Source: Caulobacter rhizosphaerae
GTDB taxonomy: Bacteria; Pseudomonadota; Alphaproteobacteria; Caulobacterales; Caulobacteraceae
Reading direction: 5' to 3'
Assembly (NCBI RefSeq): GCF_010977555.1
Contig: NZ_CP048815.1
Coordinates: 2,410,501-2,474,500 of the forward strand
DNA: 64,000 nt
The position numbers and the translations under genes were made by a program. Positions 1 to 9,465 of the stretch are shown piece by piece (within the stretch, counting starts at the first letter, position 1; each line of letters starts with the position of its first letter). The notes beneath the pieces were generated by a model. It was not told the DNA's origin and did no database searches. It saw nothing but the letters and a program-made list of their open reading frames with translations.

Positions 1-1338
1 GAGAACCTGGGCGTCTCGGCCAGCTACCTGAACCTGCTGGAGCGCAACCAGCGGCCGGTCACCGCCCAGATCCTGCTGCGCCTGGCCGACGCCTACGACC
101 TGGACCTGCGCAGCCTCTCGGCGGACGATCCGGGCGGCGGGGCGGGACTGGATGAGGTGCTGGCCGACAAGATGTTCGCCGACCTGGGCGTCAGTCGTCA
201 CGAGGCCGCCGAGGTGGCCGAGCTGTCGCCGGGCATCGCCGAGGCCATGGCGCGCCTCTATCGCGCCTATCTGGATCGTGGCCGGCTGATCGACCTGGGC
301 GCCTTCGAGCGGCCGGACGGGGCCACGCCGGTGTCGTCCAGTTCGCCGACCGACTGGGTCCGCGACCTGGTGGGCTCGCAGCGCAACCACTTCGCCGAAC
401 TGGAGACCGCGGCCGAGCCGATCGTCGCGGCGATGAAGGCCGACCCTCAGGACCTGGGACCCGCCGTCCGCGCCCGGCTGCTGGAGCGCTTCGGAATCCA
501 GGTTCGGGTCATGCCGGTCGAGACCATGACCGGCTCGCTGCGGCGCTACGACCATCACCGCAAGCGGCTGATGCTGTCGGAGACCCTGGCGCCGGCCAGC
601 CGGATCTTCGCCATGTGCTACCAGCTGGGCCTGATGGAGGCGGGCGAGACCTTGTCGGTCCTGACCGATCGCTTCCAGGCCCCAGACCGCGCCACCCGCC
701 AGCTGCTCAAGGTGTTCCTCGACAACTACCTGGCCGCGGCGATCATGACCCCGTACGAGCCGTTCCTGGCGGCCATGGAGGCCAGCGGCTACGACATCGA
801 GCGGGTGCGCTCGCGGTTCGGCATCAGCTACGAGCAGGCCGCCCAGCGCCTGACCACCCTCAGCCGGCCCGGGTCGCGTGGCGTGCCCTTCTTCATGATG
901 CGGCTCGATGCGGCCGGCAACATCTCCAAGCGGTTCGCGGCCGGGCCGTTCCCGTTCTCGCGGTTCGGCGGCGCCTGTCCGCGCTGGAACGTCCACGACA
1001 GCTTCAAGACGCCGGGGCGGATCGTCACCCAGGTGATCGAGACCCCCGACCGCGAACGCTACTTCACCCTGTCGCGCACCGTGCGGCGGGTGTCGGGCCT
1101 GCAGGCGGGGCTGGAGGACGAACTGGTCGTGGGGCTGGGCTGCGAGCTCAAGCACGCCGGCAAGCTGGTCTACGCCCGGGGGCTGGACATCGCCGCGCCG
1201 GCGGCCGTGGAGATCGGCCCCTCGTGTCGGATCTGCGAGCGCCCGGCCTGCCCGCAACGGGCCGCCGCGCCGATCAACCGGACCTTGCTGGTCGAGGAGT
1301 CCAGCAAGGCCCTGTCGCCGTTCCCGTTCGTGGCCTGA
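1..1338 (+). CDS. XRE-family short-chain fatty acyl-CoA type regulator (5' end cut off)
   Basis: The gene runs in from outside the window; 445 residues are visible. The first ones are the second half of a Cro/CI-type helix-turn-helix (SASYLNLLERNQRPVT), so no start codon can be given. A long ImmA/IrrE-like middle and a C-terminal domain of the ScfR/RamB/PrpR-type acyl-CoA regulators follow. The domain ends in a cysteine group, CRICERPACPQR, near residue 409. Where peptidase-type relatives have HExxH, this protein reads MCYQLGLMEAGE, so a zinc protease site is absent. Known relatives control propionate, acetate or methylcitrate genes; its targets are probably left of the window. It ends 6 bases from the stop of the convergent mutarotase gene, so it is unlikely to belong to the sugar operon. 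Confidence 0.85.
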   Translation, partial: ENLGVSASYLNLLERNQRPVTAQILLRLADAYDLDLRSLSADDPGGGAGLDEVLADKMFADLGVSRHEAAEVAELSPGIAEAMARLYRAYLDRGRLIDLGAFERPDGATPVSSSSPTDWVRDLVGSQRNHFAELETAAEPIVAAMKADPQDLGPAVRARLLERFGIQVRVMPVETMTGSLRRYDHHRKRLMLSETLAPASRIFAMCYQLGLMEAGETLSVLTDRFQAPDRATRQLLKVFLDNYLAAAIMTPYEPFLAAMEASGYDIERVRSRFGISYEQAAQRLTTLSRPGSRGVPFFMMRLDAAGNISKRFAAGPFPFSRFGGACPRWNVHDSFKTPGRIVTQVIETPDRERYFTLSRTVRRVSGLQAGLEDELVVGLGCELKHAGKLVYARGLDIAAPAAVEIGPSCRICERPACPQRAAAPINRTLLVEESSKALSPFPFVA

Positions 1339-1344
1339 GGCGTC

Positions 1345-1695
1345 TCAGGGCTGCTCGGCCAGGCTGAAGATCTGTTCGGCCGGCGTCCATTTCTCGCCCG
1401 GCGCGGCCCAGGGCAGGGCCTTCTGCAACTTGCCCATCAGCGCCTCCCAGGCCTGGACGTCGGCGTCGGCGGCGTCGGCGGCCGCCTTGGCCTCGGGAGA
1501 AAAGTCCGGCCCGGTCTCCATGATCATGAACAGCCGAGGGCCGGTCAGCCAGATCTGCATATCGAGGATGCCGGCGCGGCGGATCGACTCGGTCACCGCC
1601 GCGGGCGGGCCGCCGGGCGCGTGCCAACGCCGGTAGGCGGCGATGGTCTCGGGATCGTCGTGAAGGTCCAGCGCAAGGCAGTGCCGCGTGGCCAT
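1345..1695 (-). CDS. L-rhamnose/L-fucose mutarotase family protein (DUF718)
   Basis: This 116-residue protein belongs to the RhaM/YiiL mutarotase family, which interconverts alpha and beta anomers of 6-deoxyhexoses in the cytoplasm. Family features are the opening CLALDLHDDPETIAAY, a central IRRAGILDMQIW and the strand RLFMIMET. The length is close to the usual 100-115 residues. The start at 1695 is chosen because GGAGG lies 6-7 bases upstream; longer in-frame starts lack this and add an unrelated leader. It is divergent from the fucP operon and shares its promoter region, so it probably feeds the correct anomer to the first dehydrogenase. Specificity for fucose rather than rhamnose is inferred from the neighbours only. 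Confidence 0.85.
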   Translation of the reverse strand: MATRHCLALDLHDDPETIAAYRRWHAPGGPPAAVTESIRRAGILDMQIWLTGPRLFMIMETGPDFSPEAKAAADAADADVQAWEALMGKLQKALPWAAPGEKWTPAEQIFSLAEQP

Positions 1696-1740
1696 GGCGT
1701 TTTCCTCCATTGAATCAGAGCGCTTTTCATATTTGACGCG

Positions 1741-1755
1741 CCACATCATATGTGG
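1741..1755. promoter_or_regulatory. Inverted repeat, candidate operator of the divergent sugar genes
   Basis: CCACAT-CAT-ATGTGG is a perfect 6-bp inverted repeat with a 3-base spacer in the 117-base gap between the mutarotase and permease starts. It lies just after a TTGACG element at 1733-1738 that resembles the -35 box of Caulobacter housekeeping promoters. This is where a repressor would act; the IclR protein encoded in the operon is the obvious candidate. The assignment is inference. Confidence 0.5.
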
Positions 1756-1812
1756 TGACTTCCGTCCCAGATAAACGGGGCCGGGTCAATCGTCCCCCTG
1801 GAAGGAAGCCCC

Positions 1813-3117
1813 ATGGAACAACGTCCATCGGAGCGGACGGCCCTCGCCCCGCTCGTGCTCATCGTCGCCCTGTTCTTTCTATGGGGCGTGGCCAACAACC
1901 TCAATGACGTGCTGATTCCGCACCTGAAGAAGGCCTTCTTCCTCACCGACCTGCAGTCGGGCCTGGTGCAGATGGCCTTCTACCTGGGCTATTTCTTCCT
2001 GGCCCTGCCGGCCAGCGCTGTCATGCGCCGCTACGGCTACAAGGCGGCGGTGATCGTCGGCCTGCTGTTGTTCGGCCTGGGCGCCCTGCTGTTCTGGCCC
2101 GCCGCCGAGGCGAGGCAGTATTCCTGGTTCCTGGCCGCCCTGTTCGTCCTGGCCTCGGGCCTGGCGTTCCTGGAGACCTCAGCCAATCCGCTGATCACCG
2201 TGCTGGGCGATCCGGCCAAGGCCGAGCAGCGCCTGAACTTCGCCCAGGCTTTCAATCCGCTGGGCTCGATCACCGCCGTGGTGGTCGGCCGCCAGTTCAT
2301 CCTGTCGGGCGTCGAGCCGACGAAGGCCGAGTTCGCGGCCATGACGCCGGCCCAGCTGAACGCCTTCCAGACCGCCGAGGCCCATTCGACCCAGGTTCCG
2401 TACCTGATCATCGCCGCCGTCGTGCTGGCCTGGGCGCTGCTGGTGTCCCTGACCAAGTTCCCCCACCAGGCGGGACGGCCCGATCCCGGCGAAGACGAGG
2501 CCGGCCTGCCGGCCGCCAAGGCGATCCCGGCCCTGCTGGCCCGACCCCGCTTCGTGTTCGGCGTGGCGGCGCAGTTCTTCTATGTCGGCGCACAGGTCGG
2601 GGTCTGGAGCTACATGATCCGCTACGCCCAGCACGAGCTTCCCGGCCTGGGTGAGAAGGCGGCGGCGGCCTACCTGTCCTGGTCGCTGGTCGGCTTCATG
2701 GCCGGACGCTTCGTCGGCACGGCCGCCATGAGCCGGGTGAGCCCGTCGCTGCTGATGGGACTGTTCGCGGCGGTCAATGTCGGCCTGACCCTGGTGGCGG
2801 CCCTGGTGGGCGGCAAGGTCGGGCTCTACGCCCTGGCCTCGACCAGCTTCTTCATGTCGATCATGTTCCCGACCATCTTCGCCGGCTCGCTGAAGGGCCT
2901 GGGCCCGCTGACCAAGACCGGTTCGTCGTTCCTGGTGATGAGCATCATCGGCGGGGCGGTGCTGACGACCCTGATGGGGGCGGTTTCGGACGCCACGGCC
3001 ATCGACTTTGCCATCCTGGTGCCCTGCGCCTGTTTCGCGGTGGTCGGACTGTTCGGTTTCACGGCCGGCCGCGCCACCCGCGAAGATCTGAAGGCGGCTC
3101 CGGCCGGAGCCCACTGA
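1813..3117 (+). CDS. fucP: FucP-type L-fucose:H+ symporter, MFS permease
   Basis: A 434-residue inner-membrane permease of the fucose/galactose/glucose:H+ symporter branch of the major facilitator superfamily. About twelve hydrophobic segments are readable. Diagnostic family motifs are FFLWGVANNLNDVLIPHL in the first helix, where the Asp matches the proton-coupling Asp of E. coli FucP, and FLETSANPLITVLG, which holds the matching Glu. The ATG follows GGAAGGAAG. It is the first gene of an eight-gene operon; its stop overlaps the next start by one base (TGATG). The substrate is probably L-fucose or a close 6-deoxy or deoxy-like sugar, from family and context. FucP homologues can also carry other hexoses, so the exact sugar is open. 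Confidence 0.88.
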   Translation: MEQRPSERTALAPLVLIVALFFLWGVANNLNDVLIPHLKKAFFLTDLQSGLVQMAFYLGYFFLALPASAVMRRYGYKAAVIVGLLLFGLGALLFWPAAEARQYSWFLAALFVLASGLAFLETSANPLITVLGDPAKAEQRLNFAQAFNPLGSITAVVVGRQFILSGVEPTKAEFAAMTPAQLNAFQTAEAHSTQVPYLIIAAVVLAWALLVSLTKFPHQAGRPDPGEDEAGLPAAKAIPALLARPRFVFGVAAQFFYVGAQVGVWSYMIRYAQHELPGLGEKAAAAYLSWSLVGFMAGRFVGTAAMSRVSPSLLMGLFAAVNVGLTLVAALVGGKVGLYALASTSFFMSIMFPTIFAGSLKGLGPLTKTGSSFLVMSIIGGAVLTTLMGAVSDATAIDFAILVPCACFAVVGLFGFTAGRATREDLKAAPAGAH

Positions 3118-4130
3118 TGATGGACGCCCTGGTCTGCGCGGCTCCCGGACAGCTGGTCCTGGAGCGGCGCCCGATCCCCGAGCCGGCGGACGGCGAGGTG
3201 CTGATCCGCGTCCGCCGCGTCGGGGTGTGCGGCACCGACATGCACATCTATCGCGGCACCCAGCCGTTCCTGGCCTATCCGCGGGTGATGGGCCACGAAC
3301 TGGCCGGCGAGGTCGTTCAGGCGCCGGCGGGCGGTGACCTGGCCCCCGGCGACCCGGTCTATGTGATGCCCTACATGTCGTGCGGAACCTGCGCGGCGTG
3401 CCGCAAGGCCAAGCCCAACTGCTGCATGAACATCCAGGTTCTGGGCGTGCACCGCGACGGCGGCATGGCCCAGTACCTGGCCGTGCCCGAAGGCTTCGTC
3501 CGCAAGGCCGAGGGAATCAGCCTGGACGAGGCGGCGATGATCGAGTTCCTGGCCATCGGCGCCCATGCCGTGCGCCGGGCCGCCATCACGCCGGGACAGT
3601 CGGTGCTGGTGGTCGGCGCCGGGCCGATCGGCATCGCCGCGGCGTTGTTCGCCAAGCTGCAGGGCGGGATCGTCACGGCGCTGGACGGCCGTCAGGACCG
3701 TCTGGACTTCTGTCGCGACCACCTGGGCGTCGAGCATGTGGTGGGCCTGGGCGACGAGACGCGGCAGGCCTTGTCCGACCTCACCAACGGCGACTTCTTC
3801 GACGTGGTGTTCGACGCCACCGGCAATCCCAAGGCCATGGAGGCCGGCTTCGCCTATGTCGGCCACGGCGGCTCCTATGTGCTGATCTCGGTGGTCGGCG
3901 CCAACATCACCTTCTCGGACCCTGAGTTCCACAAGCGCGAGGCGACGCTGCTGGGCAGCCGCAACGCCACGCCGGAAGACTTCGACGCCGTGGTCGAGGC
4001 GATGAAGGCGGGCAAGGTCCCCACGGGGGCTCTGAACACCCACGCCGCCACCCTGGCGGAGGTCGCCCAGGCCTTGCCGGGGTGGATGGAGCCGCAAGCC
4101 GGCGTCATCAAGGCGATCGTCTCGTGCTGA
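3117..4130 (+). CDS. Zinc-dependent alcohol dehydrogenase (MDR family), sugar-acid type
   Basis: A 337-residue medium-chain dehydrogenase. The catalytic zinc region is readable as VGVCGTDMHIYRG and GHELAGEV, the structural zinc site as CGTCAACRKAKPNCC, and the NAD-binding loop as VVGAGPIGIAAA. The closest recognisable subgroup is the L-gulonate/L-galactonate 5-dehydrogenase type (RspB/LgoD-like), which oxidises a secondary hydroxyl of a sugar acid. In this operon it could oxidise a fuconate-derived intermediate or give the cell access to a second aldonate. An SDR and an aldo/keto reductase in the same operon are alternative oxidases, so which step each does cannot be told from sequence. Its end overlaps the next gene by 7 bases. 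Confidence 0.85.
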   Translation: MMDALVCAAPGQLVLERRPIPEPADGEVLIRVRRVGVCGTDMHIYRGTQPFLAYPRVMGHELAGEVVQAPAGGDLAPGDPVYVMPYMSCGTCAACRKAKPNCCMNIQVLGVHRDGGMAQYLAVPEGFVRKAEGISLDEAAMIEFLAIGAHAVRRAAITPGQSVLVVGAGPIGIAAALFAKLQGGIVTALDGRQDRLDFCRDHLGVEHVVGLGDETRQALSDLTNGDFFDVVFDATGNPKAMEAGFAYVGHGGSYVLISVVGANITFSDPEFHKREATLLGSRNATPEDFDAVVEAMKAGKVPTGALNTHAATLAEVAQALPGWMEPQAGVIKAIVSC

Positions 4131-4951
4131 TTGACGCCCACCAGCACTTCTGGCGGGTCGGCGAGAACGGTTTTTCCTGGCCGACGCCGGACCTGGCGAC
4201 GATCCACCGCGACTTCGGCCCCGCCGACCTGGCGGCGGTCGCCGCGCCCTTGGGCCTGGCGGGCTGCGTGCTGGTGCAGTCCCAGCCGGACGACCGGGAC
4301 ACAGACTGGCTGCTGGAATTGGCGGCGGACGAGCCGTTGGTGCTGGGCGTGGTGGGCTGGGTCGACCTGGCGTCGCCCGCCGCTCCGGATCGCATCGCGG
4401 CGCTAAGCCGGAACCCCAAGCTGCGCGGCCTGAGGCCGATGCTGCAGAGCCTTGACGACGACGCCTGGATCGCCGCGCCGCGTCTGGATCCCGCACTCGA
4501 CGCCATGATCGCCCACGGCTTGTCGCTGGACGGCCTGGTGCTGACCCGCCACCTGCCGCACCTGCTGGCCCTGGCGCGCCGCCGGCCCGAGCTGGCGATC
4601 GTCATCGACCACGGCGCCAAGCCGCCGATCGCCGCCGGCGACCACGACGGCGCCTGGGCGCGAGGCATCCAGGCCCTGGCGGCGCTTCCGCAGGTGTTCT
4701 GCAAGCTGTCGGGCCTGTTGACCGAGGCCGCGCCGGGGCAGGGGGGCGAGGCCCTGTCGCCCTATGTCGCCCATCTGGTCGCCGCCTTCGGGCCCGACCG
4801 CCTGATGTGGGGCAGCGACTGGCCGGTGCTGAACCTGGCGGGCGACTATGCGGACTGGCTGGCCCTGGCGAGGAAGCTCAGCGGGCTGACCGACGCAGCC
4901 GATCTGGCGGCCCTGTTCGGTGGGACATGCCGCCGCTTCTATCGGATATAG
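4124..4951 (+). CDS. Amidohydrolase family 2 protein, probable L-fucono-lactonase
   Basis: A 275-residue TIM-barrel amidohydrolase with the opening IDAHQHFW, the central lysine/histidine segments LRGLRPMLQS and VIDHGAKPP, and the late metal-site motif LMWGSDWPV. Members in fucose clusters (for example Burkholderia and Campylobacter) open L-fucono-lactone to L-fuconate. The start is the GTG at 4124, inside the end of the dehydrogenase gene, because it places LIDAHQHFW at the N-terminus as in relatives. Starts further upstream lie in coding sequence of the neighbour. Lactonase activity is inferred from family and operon. Confidence 0.85.
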   Translation: MLIDAHQHFWRVGENGFSWPTPDLATIHRDFGPADLAAVAAPLGLAGCVLVQSQPDDRDTDWLLELAADEPLVLGVVGWVDLASPAAPDRIAALSRNPKLRGLRPMLQSLDDDAWIAAPRLDPALDAMIAHGLSLDGLVLTRHLPHLLALARRRPELAIVIDHGAKPPIAAGDHDGAWARGIQALAALPQVFCKLSGLLTEAAPGQGGEALSPYVAHLVAAFGPDRLMWGSDWPVLNLAGDYADWLALARKLSGLTDAADLAALFGGTCRRFYRI

Positions 4952-4955
4952 GACC

Positions 4956-5726
4956 ATGACCGAGTCCGAAGAACCCTCCGCCAAATATCGCGCCCCCGCC
5001 CTTGAGAAGGGCCTGGACGTGCTCGAGCTGCTGGCCGCGCGCGGCGAGCCCATGGGCATGGTCCAGATCGCCGCCGCGCTGAACCGTTCGGTCAGCGAGC
5101 TGTTCCGGATGGTCCAGGTGCTGGAGCAGCGCGGCTATGTCGCCAACACCCCCGCTGGCGATGGCCTGGTCCTGACCAACAGGCTCTTCTCGCTGGGGAT
5201 GACCAGGGCGCCGGCCAAGAGCGTGCTGGAGGCGGCCCTGCCGGTGATGCGGCGCCTGTCCGAGGTGATCGGCCAGTCGTGCCACCTGGCGGTGGCCAGC
5301 GCCGCGGAAATGGTGGTGGTGGCCAGGATCGAGGCCCCCGGCAACCAGGGTTTCTCGGTGCGCGTCGGCTATCACCGGGCCCTCGTCGAGGCGACGTCGG
5401 GCCTGGTGCTCTACGCCTTCCAGCCCGAAACCGTGCGCGAGGAGTGGCGCGCCCGCCTCGAGCCCACCGTCAGCCGGAGCGCTTGGGCCAAGTTCGAGGC
5501 CAAGGCCGAGAAGGCCCGCGCCGAACGGCATGTCCAGGCGTCCAGCGACGTGACCCGGCTGGTGGTCGACCTGTCGGCGCCGATCTTCGGGCCCGAAGGC
5601 GTCGCCGCGGCCCTGACCTCGCCCTATGTCGAAACGCCCACGGCGATCTCCGTGGCTGACACGGTCGCCGCGATCCAGGCGGCGGCCGACGAGATCTCCG
5701 TGGAACTTGGAGGCCAATTCCAGTGA
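4956..5726 (+). CDS. IclR-family transcriptional regulator of the sugar operon
   Basis: A 256-residue regulator with an N-terminal winged helix (residues about 15-75, including QIAAALNRSVSELFRMVQVL) and the C-terminal IclR effector domain that usually binds a small organic acid. It sits inside the operon it probably controls, with 4 bases between the lactonase stop and its ATG and a 4-base GTGA overlap with the next gene. IclR proteins act as repressors or activators. The inverted repeat at 1741-1755 in front of fucP is the best operator candidate seen. As I recall, the Campylobacter jejuni fucose island is also controlled by an IclR-type protein. Confidence 0.88.
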   Translation: MTESEEPSAKYRAPALEKGLDVLELLAARGEPMGMVQIAAALNRSVSELFRMVQVLEQRGYVANTPAGDGLVLTNRLFSLGMTRAPAKSVLEAALPVMRRLSEVIGQSCHLAVASAAEMVVVARIEAPGNQGFSVRVGYHRALVEATSGLVLYAFQPETVREEWRARLEPTVSRSAWAKFEAKAEKARAERHVQASSDVTRLVVDLSAPIFGPEGVAAALTSPYVETPTAISVADTVAAIQAAADEISVELGGQFQ

Positions 5727-6763
5727 CTGTCGCCGACGCCGTGCAGGCGTCTTCCCGTGGCCGGGCGGAACGTCCTGGCCGATTGAACCTGCCGCCGCTG
5801 GGCTTTGGGGCCGCGGCGATCGGCAATCTCTACGCCGCGGTGAGCGACGCCGCCGCGCGCGAGACCATCGACGCGGCCCTCGCCGCCGGCCTGGCCTATT
5901 TCGACACCGCGCCGCACTACGGCTTCGGTCTCAGCGAGACCCGCCTGGGCGAGGCGCTGCCGGCGAACGTCAAGGTCTCCACCAAGGTGGGCCGGCTGCT
6001 GCGCCCGGCGCCGGAGATCGACCCGGCCGCCGAGCGCCACGGCTTCGTCGGCGCTGCGCCGTTCGAGCCGGTGTTCGACTATTCGTACGACGGGGTCATG
6101 CGATCGTTCGAGAGCAGCCTGCAGCGCCTGAAGCGCGACCATGTCGAGGTGCTGCTGGCCCACGACCTGGGCGCGGTGACCCATGGCGAGGACGACGCCG
6201 CCCGGCGGCGCGAGTTCTTCGGCGGCGGCTACAAGGCCATGCGCGCGCTGCGCGACAGCGGCGCCGTCGGCGCCATCGGGCTGGGCGTCAACGAATGGGA
6301 GATCTGCGACGCGGCCCTGGACGAGGGCGATTTCGACGTCTTCCTGCTGGCCGGCCGCTACACCCTGCTGGAGCAGACGGCGCTGGATCGCTTCCTGCCC
6401 CGCTGCGCCGCCCGCGACGTGTCGATCATCGTCGGCGGCCCGTTCAATTCGGGGGTCCTGGTCGAAGGCGTCAAGCCCGGCGCCCACTATAACTACGGGC
6501 CGGCCTCGACCGAGATCCTCGACCGGGTTCGCCGGCTGGAGGCGGTCTGCCTGGCCCACGCCACGCCGCTGGCCGCCGCCGCCCTGCAATTTCCGCTGGC
6601 CCACCCGCAGGTCGTCAGCGTCATCCCCGGCATGTCGAACCCGGCGCAGGTCCGCCAGGCCCTGGCCTGGGCCGCGCACGCCATTCCCGACGCGCTGTGG
6701 GACGACCTTCGCGCCGAGGGCCTGCTGCATCCGGACGCGCCGACGTCCACGGAGTCCCGATGA
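5723..6763 (+). CDS. Aldo/keto reductase, probable L-fucose (D-threo-aldose) 1-dehydrogenase
   Basis: A 346-residue aldo/keto reductase barrel. The catalytic tetrad is visible: Asp and Tyr in AYFDTAPHYGFG, Lys in VSTKVGRLL and His in VLLAHDLG. The C-terminal half has the VIPGMSNPAQV stretch for cofactor binding. The family includes the D-threo-aldose/L-fucose dehydrogenases, which oxidise L-fucose at C1 to the lactone using NAD(P)+. It starts at GTG 5723 within the iclR stop and ends with an ATGA overlap. I infer that it catalyses the entry oxidation, with the SDR at 8283 as the alternative. Confidence 0.87.
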   Translation: MTVADAVQASSRGRAERPGRLNLPPLGFGAAAIGNLYAAVSDAAARETIDAALAAGLAYFDTAPHYGFGLSETRLGEALPANVKVSTKVGRLLRPAPEIDPAAERHGFVGAAPFEPVFDYSYDGVMRSFESSLQRLKRDHVEVLLAHDLGAVTHGEDDAARRREFFGGGYKAMRALRDSGAVGAIGLGVNEWEICDAALDEGDFDVFLLAGRYTLLEQTALDRFLPRCAARDVSIIVGGPFNSGVLVEGVKPGAHYNYGPASTEILDRVRRLEAVCLAHATPLAAAALQFPLAHPQVVSVIPGMSNPAQVRQALAWAAHAIPDALWDDLRAEGLLHPDAPTSTESR

Positions 6764-7056
6764 GTCTGATCCTGCTGCATCCCGACGACAACGTGCTGGT
6801 GCTCAGCGCCCCGGTGCGCGCGGGCCAGGCCCTGGTGATCGACGGCCAGGCCGTGACGGCCGACGTCGACGTCGGCGTCGGCCACAAGCTGGCGCGCCGG
6901 GCCCTCGCGGTCGGCGACAAGGTTCTGAAATACGGCGCGCCGATCGGGTCGATCACCACGCCGGTCGTGGCCGGCGGCCACGTTCACCTGCACAACATGA
7001 AGAGCGACTACATCGCCAGCCACACCCGGCAGGCGACGGGCGCGAAAGGATCATGA
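6760..7056 (+). CDS. UxaA-family dehydratase, N-terminal (SAF) subunit
   Basis: A 98-residue protein equal to the SAF domain that forms the N-terminus of altronate/galactarate dehydratases. Readable family pieces are LHPDDNVLVL near the start, GHKLARRALAVGDKVLKYG in the middle and GGHVHLHNMKS near the end. Here the domain is a separate gene, joined by ATGA overlaps to both the reductase before it and the catalytic subunit gene after it, which suggests equal, coupled production. The start at 6760 is fixed by the overlap and by family alignment. In the same split form such genes occur in fucose clusters, where they are thought to dehydrate L-fuconate to 2-keto-3-deoxy-L-fuconate. Confidence 0.85.
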   Translation: MSLILLHPDDNVLVLSAPVRAGQALVIDGQAVTADVDVGVGHKLARRALAVGDKVLKYGAPIGSITTPVVAGGHVHLHNMKSDYIASHTRQATGAKGS

Positions 7057-8270
7057 CCATGTCGCACACGCTGCGCGGCTACCTGCGCGCCGACGGCCGC
7101 AAGGGCATCCGCAACGTCGTGGCCGTCGCCTATCTGGTCGAGTGCGCCCATCACGTGGCCCGGACGATCGTCACCAAGAGCGACGACACCGAGGTTCACC
7201 TGATCGGTTTCCCCGGCTGCTACCCCAACGCCTATGCGCTGAAGGTCATGCAGGCGATCACGACGCACCCCAATGTCGGCGGGGTGCTGCTGGTCTCGCT
7301 GGGCTGCGAGAGCTTCAACCGCGAACAGCTGCGGGCGACCATCGAGGCCAGCGGACGGCCGGTCGAGACCCTGGTGATCCAGGAGAACGGCGGCACGGCC
7401 ACCACCATCGCCAAGGGGCTGCAGGCGGTCGCTCGCCTGCGGGCGGTCGCCAGCCAGGCGCCGCTGACGCCGATGGCGGTCTCGGAACTGGTGATCGGCA
7501 CCATCTGCGGCGGCTCGGACGGCACCAGCGGCATCACCGCCAATCCCGCCGTCGGCCGGGCCTTCGACCGGCTAGGCGCCGAGGGCGCGGCCTGCGTCTT
7601 CGAGGAGACCGGCGAGCTGGTCGGCTGCGAGACCATCATGGCCAGCCGGGCGATCACGCCGGAACTGGGCCTGGAACTGGAGAAGAGCGTCCAGAAGGCC
7701 GAGGCCTACTACACCGTCATGGGCTATGGCAGCTTCGCGCCCGGCAACGCCGAGGGCGGGCTGACCACCCAGGAAGAAAAGTCGATGGGCGCCTATTCCA
7801 AATCGGGCTCGGCGCCGATCGTGGGCATCCTCAAGCCCGGCGACCTGCCGCCCAGCGGCGGTCTGTACCTGCTGGACGTGGTGCCGGACGGCGAGGCCCG
7901 CTTCGGCTTTCCCAACATCTCGGACAACGCCGAGATCGTCGAGTTGATCGCCTGCGGGGCCCATATCACCCTGTTCACCACCGGGCGCGGCTCGGTGGTC
8001 GGCTCGGCGATCTCGCCGGTCATCAAGATCTGCGCCAATCCCGAGACCTATCGCAAGCTGAGCGGCGACATGGACGTCGACGCCGGGCGGGTCATGGAGG
8101 GGCGGGGGACCCTGGACGAGGTCGGGAGCGAGATCTACGACCTGGTCCTGGCCGTGGCCGGCGGCGAACGCACCGTTTCGGAGGCCCTGGGCCACCAGGA
8201 ATTCATCCTCACCTACAAGGCCTTCGACCCGATCGGTCCGGCCTGCCTTCCGCTGCGGCGGGCCAGTTAG
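7053..8270 (+). CDS. UxaA-family dehydratase, catalytic (C-terminal) subunit
   Basis: A 405-residue catalytic part of an altronate dehydratase-type hydro-lyase. It begins HTLRGYLRADGRKGIRNVV, as this domain does in fused UxaA proteins. Cysteines likely to hold the metal lie in FPGCYPNAYALK, TICGGSDGTSGITANPA and ELVGCETIM. With the SAF subunit it should remove water from a C6 aldonate; L-fuconate is the expected substrate from context, though altronate or another aldonate cannot be excluded. ATG 7053 is chosen for the 4-base overlap; an in-frame ATG follows at 7059. The gap to the SDR gene is 12 bases. Confidence 0.87.
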   Translation: MTMSHTLRGYLRADGRKGIRNVVAVAYLVECAHHVARTIVTKSDDTEVHLIGFPGCYPNAYALKVMQAITTHPNVGGVLLVSLGCESFNREQLRATIEASGRPVETLVIQENGGTATTIAKGLQAVARLRAVASQAPLTPMAVSELVIGTICGGSDGTSGITANPAVGRAFDRLGAEGAACVFEETGELVGCETIMASRAITPELGLELEKSVQKAEAYYTVMGYGSFAPGNAEGGLTTQEEKSMGAYSKSGSAPIVGILKPGDLPPSGGLYLLDVVPDGEARFGFPNISDNAEIVELIACGAHITLFTTGRGSVVGSAISPVIKICANPETYRKLSGDMDVDAGRVMEGRGTLDEVGSEIYDLVLAVAGGERTVSEALGHQEFILTYKAFDPIGPACLPLRRAS

Positions 8271-9011
<741 letters not shown>

Positions 9012-9114
9012 TCGCGGGTTCTCCACAGACTTTGGGTTGAGGCGGCCGGTTCGTGATAGCAAAGCTTCTTCAAGCGGCGCCATCCGTTAACCGTGCCGCG
9101 CTAGGGTTGTGGCC

Positions 9115-9465
9115 ATGCGATCAGATGTCGAATCACGCGCTCCCGAGCAGCGGGCTCACGCCCGCACGCCGACCAAGCGCAAGGCCTATCTGGTCGATGG
9201 CCGCAAGGCCTGGAAATGCTCGCTGATCGACATCGCCGACGGCGGGGCGCGGGTCTCGCTTACCGACATGGGGCTGCCGGAGGAGGGGATCTTCCTGGTG
9301 GACTCGATCGCCAAGCGGGTTCACCTGACCCGCGTGGTCTGGCGGTCCCAGAGGGAGGCCGGCCTGCAGTTCATCGAGAGCGAAGCGCTGGACGGGCCGG
9401 CCGGGGGCAAGGACGGCGCGGTGACCATCGCCACGCGCTTCGCCTGGCGGCTGAACGGCGCCTGA
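9115..9465 (+). CDS. PilZ domain protein
   Basis: A 116-residue single-domain protein. The N-terminal RAHARTPTKRKAYLVDG carries the RxxxR-like arginines of PilZ domains and is followed by CSLIDIADGGARVSL, matching the D/N-x-S-x-x-G motif with Ala at the Ser position. PilZ proteins bind cyclic di-GMP and alter motility, adhesion or polysaccharide production. The changed second motif leaves c-di-GMP binding uncertain. ATG 9115 is preferred to GTG 9109 two codons upstream. The gene stands alone between the sugar operon and the efflux operon. Confidence 0.75.
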   Translation: MRSDVESRAPEQRAHARTPTKRKAYLVDGRKAWKCSLIDIADGGARVSLTDMGLPEEGIFLVDSIAKRVHLTRVVWRSQREAGLQFIESEALDGPAGGKDGAVTIATRFAWRLNGA

